Positions 9,531 through 21,500 of a stretch of DNA of 64,000 nt are shown here, piece by piece. The number at the start of each line of letters is the position of its first letter. Within the stretch, counting starts at the first letter, position 1. A program made the translations under genes and the position numbers. Under the pieces are notes generated by a model that had not been told where the DNA came from, searched no databases, and worked only from the letters and a program-made list of their open reading frames with translations. Source of the stretch: Ignelater luminosus (lineage: Eukaryota > Arthropoda > Insecta > Coleoptera > Elateridae); NCBI GenBank assembly GCA_011009095.1, contig VTPC01008715.1, positions 252,134 through 316,133 of the forward strand, in the 5' to 3' direction.

Positions 9531-12500
9531 TTACTTACCAGAGCTGCGCGTCTTTCGCCGTAACATACTGGCAGAAGATTGTGCTTTATCTCCTTTGCTA
9601 CGTGTATTAAGTGCAGGTATAGTTCTCACAGAACTTCTTGTTTTGACAGGTCCTGCTTTTACATTTCCACCAAATGACGTTGATTTAAATTTTGTTCGTG
9701 CTGTATTGATACTATTTTTCCGCACTTTCCCAGCCACTTCAATTAACGGTTCGTCACTATCTGAACTATCATCGACCAACTTTTTTCTCATATTATTGGG
9801 TTTATTTGGTGGTTCGACACCCATACACGCTTTGATAAGTTCAGCTGCATTTTCCGAACACTTTCTTGGTTTTTTATTACGTGAATCTTCCAAGCTGTTA
9901 TTAGAACTGTCAGATTCGTGCCTTTTTCTTTTGGGTGCAGGAATTCGAGCTTGCTTTGGGGGGACGGGTGAATTAAGTTCGGGACTACTTAATTTGGAAG
10001 AGGCACGAGTACGTAAAGCTCGTGTAAGAGGACTCGGTGAACTGGGATTTTGGTTTTCAGGAATATCTATAAGAAGTTGTTCTAATAGACTTTTTTTTGT
10101 GATTAGTAAAGAACAAGAATTGCTATCGGAATCTGACAAACTAGGACTTTCGGAACCTCGGCTTTTATCAGGATTCGAATAAGTATATCTAGCAGGAGAA
10201 ATGCGGATCGGTTGTGGTTCTAAATCCTCCTCGTTTTGAGAAGATTTAATCGGAACTAAATTGACTTCCACCTGAGGAAGCTGTTCTTTTATAGGAGATG
10301 GTGATGAATGTGTCGTTAAAGTGACAGTTCCTTGTTTAAGGCTATCTTGAAGTGCCGATGTCAAACCACAACACTGTTCTATTTTAGAATTACTACTATG
10401 TTTATTTTCATTTAAATCCTCTCCATTTAAACCTTCCATTTTTGCTAACTGTGCCTCAATATCAAGAATGCTAGGCACTTGAGGCTTTGATTTCATGGTA
10501 TCAGATATATCAGTATGCGGACTTTGGCTAGCTTGATTCGGTGACTTCTCACTGAGTGCATCCATACTTTCTATACCACTATCTTCACCCTGTCCTCCCG
10601 AATTTGGTGAACGGCCAACTTGTTTTTCTGTTAAATCAGGCTTCCGATCACTTATGATGCTCTTATTTAGTTCTGGTGGTTTATCTTTGATTGGTGATGG
10701 ATCTGATAAAGTTTTTACTAATTCATCTTCTTTTTCATTTTGCTGAAACTGACTATTTTCTACACTTTGAATATTCTCTGTCCGATGTGGAGGTCGTGGC
10801 ACACCTTTTTCCGAATCTTCTAATAATCTTTGCTTAAACTTGGCTTCCATATCTATTTCTCCCATAGGTAAAGAAGTTTGTTTTATTAATTTTTCAGCTA
10901 CATTTTTAGCATAGCTTTTATTGCGATTAAGCTCTTTTCCTTTGGAAGAATCCTTACATTTGACCTTTTCTTTTCTAGGCTTCTGAATCGGTAAAGGGGT
11001 AACAGTACCAGTATTAGTCGAACCCAAAACAAATAATTGCGATTCAATATCCACTTGATCCGTATGGCTAAGTCTTCTTTTTTTATCTCCTTGCGAAATA
11101 CCGTTCGATTCCCCATACCTTTTAATTGAATGCGCCAATTCTGAATCGCTACCCCTTCGTTCTTTAAAATGAGAATTATAAGAGTGCTTCCCAATTTCCT
11201 TATCTACTAGATGGCCACCTGTTAATAAATTTTGCTCTCTATGTTCATGGCCGGATTTTATTTTCTTTATTTTTCGCTGCTCTGAGGCACTTCCTTTAGT
11301 ATGATCGACTGTCATTAAAGCACTTACACCACCTTCTATCATTACAGGCTGATCACTGATCATCGGAGATTCCTTCAACAACGAAGAACTTTTCTTTAAC
11401 TTCATTGGGTCCTGAATTTTCCGTATTTTAGATTTTGAGGCACTGTCATCAGAATTAATTTTAATTTTTTTCCTATTGTTGATCACTGCATGATTACGTC
11501 CTCGCAGTGAGATATGTAAAGGGGGCACTCTCAGTTCTTCTCCTGATACAACGCTCAGCGCCTTTTTTGGAGACGAATTAACAAAGCTTAAGTCTACTTT
11601 ATATCCTCCTGTATTAACTGGTTCTGATTTTTCTAATTTAAGACGCAATTTAATCTTTTCAGTAGGTTTTAAATTCGGAGAATCACGCCCTCTTTCTCTA
11701 TTTCTTGTACATTTTAACCTCGAATTTTTACTACTATCACTGTGGGTAGACCTACTTTCACTGTCACTTTGGTCGGTGGTATCAGGTCTACTCATAGAAT
11801 TAGTATCTTCATCAGAAGTAACTGCTGGTGAAGGCAAACCCATAAATATGTCACTAGGTTCATCTGTATCACTATCACTATTAACATGCGGTTCTAATTC
11901 ACCAGTTAATGGATTAATAAGGTAATTACAACGAGTGCTTGTATTTGTTAACTCTTCTGGAATACTGGGTGGACTTCTGGCTAATTCGCGTTCTAAACTA
12001 GGAAGCAGTTGATCCAAATCTGTTGCTTTTAGTTCAGTGAGTGATGGTGTTAATTCCAAAAGTTGCGGCATAGGTTGAGCTATTGGTTCAAATGGCCGTG
12101 CTATGTATGGTGGTGGACAAGGTCGAAACGACGGTGCAGCTGTTCGCACAGGCACAGTTGTATTTCTGCTAGGTGTAGCAGAGTTTGATAGATGAGATAT
12201 ATTCGAGGCGCTAGTACATGGAATGGTACTAGTGGTAAGAGGTAACGCATTAGAAAAATGAGGTTGAGGTCTAGATGCGTTGGTAATGTGATTAGAAGTT
12301 TGGGATTCGTTACATTTAGGCAAAGTATTATTAGATTTCTGAATGCTCGAATGTAGTACTGTATTTGTTTGTCTTGTAGATGTATTTGTAGGACTGGCAT
12401 TAGCTGTACAACTAATGGGAAGAGCCGGAGTTGTATGTGAACTATTAGAATTATGTAGCACGTGGTTTTGATGCGAGTTACTAGAAACTGATACTGAAGA

Positions 12501-15500
12501 ATTGCACTGGGTTACACATGATAAAGGTAAAACATTAGAATGTGAATTAGTTAACAGAGTAGAAAAATTAGAAACACTGGATACAGAAGTAGAATGCACA
12601 GTAGCTAATGGTGTAGAAGATACTATGATGTTATTAGTTTTCATAGTGGCATTTGGTACGACACTTTTCTTCAAAAACGTTGCTGGTGTTGTAACAGGAG
12701 TTTTCATAGATACAGTGTCTTGGGTACAAGAAGCTGTTGCTGAATATTTAAAAGTAGATGAAGAAATAACTGTTCCATTAGTTTGCACTGTTGATCCACT
12801 TGCACTAGTCAAGATTACATGTTCTGGTTCTGATTTACACGGCTTCAAATTGGCACCATCATTTTGTAGCAAATTCACCAAAAGTGGACTAGAGATGGTG
12901 ATCGGTGGGTGCTTCCCTGGGTATGGCGGTGGAGGTGTACTATAATTATTTGTTCCCAATGGTAAATTTTCTCTATTGTGTATAGCTTGATTCATGCTAG
13001 TAAAAGGGAACGGGCCAGAATATGTTCTTGCACTGGGTAGGGCAGACGTTGAAGCCATATTTTGTGCAGGTACTTTTGGAACTACAGTGTCAGTAGGACA
13101 CACCACATTGGGTGAACGGAATTGTACTTTTTCCGTAGATGTGGTAAGAGATGTACTAGACATTTGGGTTTCTCCAGTAATATGCGATAAACTTGCATCT
13201 GCATTTGAAGTGGAACTGTTGCTTTCATCTGTAACAAAACACATATTTTAATTTTTTCTCGTTTCAATGATCTTTTTCAAAATCTAGTTGAGAAGATACT
13301 ACGAAAAACTATCATCCTATAGTCTTTTATCTTAACATTTCTTACAGAACTTCTACATATAACACAATCAATGAATATCCTCTAATTCAAGCAAATGGTT
13401 TTGCATCAGGTGTGTCAACGTTATATCTTTTGATAGCATGTCCCATTGATTTTTAACAAATAGAAGTAAATTCAAATTTGAGACGTTGCAGTTAAATAAT
13501 TGTTTATTTTAAACAGCAACTGTAGAACTTACATCTTGTTATACAATCAGAATGAATTTTAAAGTAACATATACCATTAGCTAATAGTTGATCGTGTTAA
13601 AACTAGCAAAAATTAAAATTTATTTGGTTACAAAAGAGATCTAACCATTGCAGAAATACTTTAACTCACTAATTTTTTGCAATCTTTGAACCTCAGTTGT
13701 AACCAAACTACTACACTTACAACAAAAATAAGTAGAATCTATCTTATAGAGAAAAATATGTTCTATATTTTTTGTCTCTACAAATTAAAGACGTATTTTT
13801 GCAGTCTAAATAGACTAACACAGTTACAAGGACATGAAGTTGGTCGCAGTCATGGATACATCTTGTCACGATTCTAATGATGTAAACATGATAGGGTTAT
13901 TTTGGTTTTGATTTTTTTGCGTTGAATGCTGCTGTGACCAACTGTAATAATTGCTGTTCATCTTCAAAATTTTAGTTGAACACATGCTTCTTGACATAAC
14001 CCACAGGAAAGAAATCTAACGGTGTTAGATCAGGTGATAGTGTAGGCCAGGGTACTGCAGAATGCATTAATTTATAGCATAAGAAATCAAAATAACCTAT
14101 CATGTTTAAATCATTAGAATCGTGACAAGAGCTATCCAAAACAATTTTCAATTGTTTTTCCGCCTATTTAACAGAATGAGGTTGATGACGGTTACTCGAA
14201 ACTGAAACTTTGTACAGGAATTTTGTTAGTGTATTTTAATAGAGATCAAAAAGTGGCTTTAGTTTTCCAATATCTGTTTAAATAAATAAAAGAAAAAATA
14301 ATAACAAAAATCGAGAATTCTACTTTTTTTTTAAATCTCTGAAACTATTCAAGATATCTAGATTTTGCAAACGCCAACAAAAACGTCTTATAAATAGCCA
14401 ACTTTCATCCCATTTAATTGATCTTGTATCTCTTACCGTTTCCAAGATCCCCATGCTGTGCATCCTTATCTTGGACACGCTGTATACTTGAATCATTTGT
14501 TCTCATACATTTTCATTTCAATAAAAGTTATTTTAAAAAAGGTAGTGCATCTCTTTTATTGGCACAGAGTGTACACTGAGCAATTTCAGCATTTGATGAT
14601 AACTCAATTAGAAGATACTTGAAGAAAGGTGTGTGCATAATACATGTTATGTGCACAGTTCAGCAGCAACACCAAATAGGCCTGTAAATTTTCACAATCA
14701 ACTATTTCTATTAATTATCTGTGATTGTCACTATATGACATGTATTATGCACACTACTGCGTTGTCTTAAGAGGCTTACACCCCTCTGTCCCAGCCCATG
14801 ACTTCCTGGAAGAGCTAACTAAACTTGGTCAGAAGCCTCGCAGCATAATCAATATAAAACACAGAGTTAGTAAAGAGCCACTACAATTGTTCTATGTAGA
14901 CCTGGAACCAGGAGACAACAATAAAGACATTTACAAGCTCGAGGCATTAAATCATACTATAAAAGGTGGAACCTCCACGAAAGAAAAAAGGTATTGTCCA
15001 ATGCATCCGCCGTCAAGAATACAGACACGCCAAGACCTACTGCTTGAAGGCATACAGATGTTTGGAGAGCGGCAACTTCAGGACTCTAAAACATGCATAA
15101 AACACACACACACCGGCTACGTGTGCACATGTAACGGTAGTCACCCATGTAACTACAAAGGGTGTGCAGTGTACAAAGACCTAATAAATGCACAAAACAA
15201 AAACATCTGGGAATGCAAAGCATAACCTCAATGAACTCCATTTTGTTACTTTTTTTCAGATTTCGGCGGCCATTTTGACCATGTTCCCAAAGAGTTATTA
15301 AAAAACGAACATACCACGTTATCTTTAGTTTTTGATGTAGAATCTAAATCTGAAGTCAAGATTTCAAAATATGACAAAAATGCGGACTTACAGACAGACA
15401 GACTTCGCAAATTCAGTAACGATTCCTTCGGAGTTCGTTGAATATAAAACAAACAAATCACCAGAACTATACTGTAAACCATCAAACACCACATCCGATA

Positions 15501-18500
15501 CTTCCACAAGGACTTACTTATGTGCAAGTAACCAACGAAGCACCCAACGCAAACAACAGCCAAAATGGAGACAAACTAAAAACCATATCAAGTACCTTCC
15601 TCAATGAATTCAAAAACATTGCGCAAGTGCTAAACCAAAACAGCATACTATCCATGCTCACAACAGTCATAAATAAAGTGGCATAATGGCTTCCTCGCTT
15701 AGAGTTGCAGACTGGAATGCAAACAGGCTGACAAACCACATACAAGAATTAACATATTTCTAACACTTAATAAAATAAATATCCTCCTAATATCAGAAGA
15801 CCATGCCATCAAACGTACTGCAGTAAAAATTCCATACTATACTGTTAACTATATGAACCATCTAGACCAAGGAGCACATGCAGGATCAGCCATCATAATA
15901 AGTATAGCTATAAACCAGCTTGAATCATATACCACACCCAAAATACAATGTACCACCATAAAAGCACATTTAAGCCATAGGCCTATAACCATTGCAGCCA
16001 TCTACTCTCCTCCTCGACACAATATTTCATATGATGAATACAAAGACCTCTTTTCACTCAGACCACACTTCCTGGTTGCCGGGGACTGGAATGCCAAGAA
16101 TACTTCCTGCGGTTCGAGACTCAACACTCCCAAAGGATAAAATCTCCTTCCACACCACAGTATGAATTATCTGTTGACTGGCAAACTGACCTACTGGCCA
16201 TCAGACCCCAACAAAAGACCTGACCTAATTGACTTCACTATAACTAAAGGGATTGTGATATAAAAGCTAAAAACCATAGCTCATTTATAATTACAATAAG
16301 TACCAAAGCCATTCTAAACCTATTCCCAAGTTGATTTCAAAACACACAAATTGGGATAAATTCCAAAATGTTCTAAATAACACTATCAACTTAAACTCGA
16401 GACTAAAAGTACCTCAAGACCTTAAAACAGCGATTGAACATTTCACTAATTCATTCTAATCCAGTAATGCCACAGACTAATGAATTACATCATGGCATGC
16501 ATGAAAGAGAAGAAAATGTGTCCTGTTTTTTTAGACGTGCAGCAGACCTTCGACAAAGTCTGGCACGAGGGACTGCTGTACAAAATAAAGAGACTTCTCC
16601 CTACTGAAATACATTTGCTGCTAAAATCATACTTATCCGAAAGATTTGTTCAAGTTAAAATAAACAGTGCTATCTCTAACCACCTACTCATTAGCTCAGG
16701 AGTTCCACAGGGCAGCGTGCTAGGTCCACTTCTCTACCTCATCTACAGGGCAGATATACCTGTAACAAACGACACAGTTGTAGCGATGTTTGCAGACGAC
16801 ATTGCTATTATGTCTGCACATTGGGATCCAATACTAGCATCCGAAGGCCTACAACATCATCTAGACCTGCTACAAGACTGGTTTAACCAATGGAGAATCA
16901 AAATAAACGGTGACAAATCAACTCAAATTATATTCATTAATCGGCGCAGCAACTGCTCCCAGGTCAGTATAAACAGCTCTCCAATTCCTGTTAAATCAGA
17001 AGTCAAGTACCTAAGACTGCATCTCGATGAGAAACTCACATGGAAGGCACATATCAAAGCCATGAAACAGCAACTAACACTAAAAACCAAACAAATGAAT
17101 TGGTTGATTGGCAGACGTTCCAAACTATCCATCAAGAGTAAAGTACTACTATACAAAGCCATACTGAAACCTATATGGTCATACGGTGTAGAACTCTGGG
17201 GCTGTACCAAACCAACCAATACAAAAATACTGCAGACATTCCAGTCCAAAAAGCTTCGCACAATGCTGAATGCACCCTGGCTTGTTTTGAATCATGACAG
17301 ACCATGCTAACGAAGTAATTGGAGTTTTACCCAGCCAACACCTAGAAGAAAGAAGATTAAAAAGAATCTGGCCTATTGATCTCGTTACTTAATCCATGGT
17401 GAGTCTTTACTGAACAGTCTTCCCTACGAGATATCAAGCTATTATCACATTTACTTATTACTTGGCACTTTTTAAATGAGTAAATTGTAAATTTGTGATA
17501 AATAAGAAAAAAAAAAATGTAAGTTTGAAAAACAGTGTCACAAATTGAAGAATTTTACATTTTTACTTTGGAAGCCGTTTGGAAATATTATTTGTAGGAT
17601 AGCAATCAAGTTATAAAAAGGAATTATTAAATTTCCTTTTAATCTGCTCCTTACTTTTTTCTGACATTTAAGTGTAAAAAACTTCACTCATCGTACACTA
17701 TATCATACTTAAATTTGGTTAAAAGAAATTCTAAGTACGCCAGTTGAGATGGTTAGTCCCACATGCAAACTGTATTTTTCGAAACACCAGCAGCATACCA
17801 TTCAATAAAGTTAGTAAGAACTTGAGAAAATTGGGTCTGCATGTTGTTACTTCAGTTAGCTTTGCATCTATTTTTAGATATTATACAGATTATCTGCAAT
17901 TTGTTTATACTTTGAAATAGAGTTCTGCAATTATATATTTGCCATTTTACAACTAAATGGAATGCCCAAGGATACTCCTTGTTTTATGGGAAGTTATAAT
18001 AGTAACTTTATTTTTTTAAATAGCACCCTGTATATATTTGATTTTGCTTTAAATACTATTTCCATTGATATGGCATTTGTGGTATTACGTTTTAAGATAA
18101 CCCAGAAATGCTCAATTTCTCTAAAATAGGAGGCGAGGGGCATGATTTAACACATCTTTTTGAGAATTTTTGTCAACTACTCTGTAAACCACAAAGAATG
18201 GTCGCTTTTCTTTTTAATTCAAAATGTTGCTTCTTGAATCCATACAGTTACTATTGTACTGGACTAAATTACCATAATAAAAATTATCTTTAGAAACTAA
18301 ATTTCACCCCCCTCCACTAAACCTCCATCAAGTTTTATGCACTTTTTGATCCACTTTCTGTTATTTATAACAACTCTACACAGTTCTCCTTGCGTTATTT
18401 CGCAGCATGCTTGACGAATTTTATTACAGAGGTTTTCTCTATTATGGATCAAAAAGTGCATAAGACTTGATGGCTTCTAAAGATAATTTTTATTATGATA

Positions 18501-21500
18501 ATTTAGTCCAGTAAAATAGGAACTGTATGGATTTCATAATAATTTCATAAAAAAATAAAAATAAGAATTTTTTAGCGAAAATTTGGATTTCAACTATTTT
18601 TGTGATTCTGAACAACTTTTCGTAGTAACTTTCTAAGATAAAACTAGGCCTACTATGACTTTTCAATTTCTTGCATTTATTTTTGATTGCAGTAGGCTGG
18701 TGATTTTTAGTAAAATTATTTAGTTTGTAAAAATTGTTCTTTTAAGTGGTAGTATATTTGACCAAAATTTGAAATAGATCATAAAATAAATAAGGCAGAT
18801 ACAGGGGTGTGAACTTGAGAAGTGAAACACACTGTATGTGTACGATTCATAGGATCTGAATTCTAACAACTTGATTAATGATGTTTATTTTTGAACTTTC
18901 CGTTATTTAATGTTATTAAGTAGCGTCTTAATAGTATATTCAGTAATATTAATTATGCATTATTTCCATCACAATTGGTAACAAGTTCATTTTTAAGTTC
19001 ACACAGTCAACAAAAGTTACAAAATATTACCCCCTACTATTAGTAATTAGAACTGAGGTTATAACACCGACATCTAGAAATTTGTATAGTGTGTCCAAGA
19101 TAAAGATGCATAGCATGGGGATCTTGGAAACGGTAAGAGATACAGGATCGGTTAAATGGGTAGAAAGTTGGCTATTTATAGGACCTTTTTGTTGGCGTTT
19201 GCAAAATCTAGGTATCTTGGATAGTTTCAGAGATATTTAAAAAAAGTAGATTTCTCGATTTTCGTTATTAATTTTTATTTTATTTATTTGAAGAGATGCT
19301 TTTTGTTCTTTATTAAAATACGCTAACAAAATTCCTGTACAACGTTTCGGTTTCGAGTAACCATCATCAATCTCATTTTTTTAAATAGGCGGTAAAACAA
19401 TTGAAAATTGTTTTGGATAGCTTTTGTTGTCACGATTCTAATGATGTAAACATAACAGGGTTATTTTAATTTCTTATGCTATAAATTAATGCATTCTGCA
19501 GCACCTTGGCCTGCACGATCACCTGATCTAACACCGTTAGATTTCTTTCCTCTGGGGTTATGTCAAGAATGATATGCTCAACCAAAATTTTGAAGATGAA
19601 CAGCAATTATTACAGTTGGCCATAGCAGCATTCAACACAAAAAAATCAAAAACAAAATAACCCTATCATGTTTACATCATTAGAATTGTGACAAGAGCTA
19701 TTCAAAACAATTTTCAATTTTTTTTCCGCCTATTTAAAAAAATGAGGTTGGTGATGGTTACTCGAAACTGAAACGTTGTACAGGAATTTTGTTAGTGTAT
19801 TTTAATAGAGAACAAAAAATGGCAATGGAAAGTGGTTTTAGTTTTCCGATATCTCTTCAAATAAAAGAAAAAAATAATAATAACAAAAATCGAGAAATCT
19901 AATTCTTTTAAATATCTCTGAAACTATCCAAGATATCTAGATTTTGCAAACGGCAACAAAAAGGTCCTATAAATAGCCAACTTTCATTCCGTTTAACCGA
20001 TGCTGTATCTCTTACTGTTTCCAAGAACCCGATGCTGTGCATCCTTATCTTGGACACACTGTATATTTCAAATTTCAAAACCATCTATTTTCTTGACACA
20101 CAGAATTAATGACATCAACAATGAAATATTTCAAAATAACAGTTAATTGCCAAAAAATGCCCCAGACTAAAAGTTTTAGTAAAACTTTTTTAACTAAGCA
20201 ACTGTGATGAATACGGCCCAAAAAGTTTAAAATTGCAGCCAGTATAGATTTACTACATAAAAATATGGGCAGATAAATTAAAAAAGTAAATTGATAAAGA
20301 AGAGAATACAGAATATAAATGGTAAATTAAGAAAAGGATAAGATGAAAAAGAAAAAAAAAGAAAGATCCTGAGACAGACAGGAGAAAGCAAATGATGCAA
20401 CAAACATTGAAGAGAGAACAAAATAACAGAAGTAGAGAAGGAGAAAAATGGAGGAAGAAAGGCAATATAAAGAGCAAAAAGAAAAAAATCAAGTGAGATA
20501 TAAGTAAGTCAAAAATAGTTCAGAATAGAATGGCAGAAGAAAAAAAGAGGTGTAGAAAGAAAGTAGAGAAATAAACGCATGCAGTAATAGAAGAAAAATA
20601 AGGTAACAGAGATAGAGAAAAGACAAGATTAACAGAAAAGGAAAGCAAAAGATAGAAGATGGAGAAAGGCAAACTCAGAATAACTAGATTTTTATGTCAA
20701 TTGCAGAGTTTTATTTTATTATTATTTATAATTGATGTGTTGGTAACCATTTCTTCATTTTTCATATCTTACTTTCAATCATTTCTAGCAACAAAAAAAA
20801 TATTAAGTACTGAAATGATATGTCATTCTTGGAAGTTAATATCTGATTATTTTTTGATAACAGTTTTGAATTAACGCAATGAATCTTATCTTGAATTTAT
20901 ATGCAATTTTCCCCATAGAAGATCAAGCTTTTCTTCATAGATCAGAGAAAAAGCACTAATGAACCAAGTTTGAACTTTAGCACTGTTCAACGCTCAACAT
21001 GTTTAGTTTTGATTACTGCTAACTATTATCCCAACAATGCAACCATGCATACCTGCGATTTAATATTTATATTTTGAAGACTTAAGTTATGTTTCTTAAG
21101 TTTTATTAATATCAACATAAAATCATTTAAAATAAAAACCCTTTGTTTATTACCCATTTTTGCTTATATTGAATATTAAGTGACAGCAAACTAAATCAAA
21201 TTCTTCTACATTTTTTAAATTATTTGAGGTTAGGTTACAAGAACTAAGTGTAAGTGCAACTCAACATGAAAAACACTGCTGACGAGATCTACCAACAGTT
21301 GCAAGTCAGAATTTAATGAACATGTTTATTCAGAGACTCACAGTGGATCAATATACTCAACAGTTGCCAACAGTCATGTTTGCAACCACATCTAATGTCA
21401 TAGAAACACTAATAACTACAGGTGCATTGCAAAGTATGAGTAATTTACACAAGATTTTATTTCAGATGATTGAGAAATGTAGAAGAAAAGAAAAAGATTT

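Larger units (their letters stand above)
14484..17517 (+). mobile_element. Jockey-like non-LTR retrotransposon, degraded, poly(A) end
   Basis: Remnants stand in the order gag, endonuclease, reverse transcriptase, then an A-rich tail at 17506-17517, on the strand opposite to NCOA6. The 5' boundary is uncertain: coding begins near 14725 and the foldback element ends at 14482. A family A repeat (15200-15441) interrupts gag, and part of pol between the endonuclease and RT is missing or scrambled. Confidence 0.85.

Noticed and set aside
9595-10182. Open frame of 195 codons on the plus strand
   Set aside because: Antisense shadow of the NCOA6 C-terminal exon, caused by its Ser/Lys-rich codon composition.
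12502-12945. Open frame of 147 codons on the plus strand
   Set aside because: It lies antisense to the NCOA6 coding exon, whose frame is conserved; the plus frame has no family resemblance.
13229-13244. ATG at 13242-13244 as the start of the 1237-codon frame
   Set aside because: It lies in the T-rich stretch before a clear TTACAG acceptor, so it is intronic; phase fits the N-terminal exon at 23650.
20253-20492. Phe/Leu-rich minus-strand frame that looks like membrane segments
   Set aside because: It is the pyrimidine-rich complement of the A/G tract; composition alone explains the hydrophobicity.
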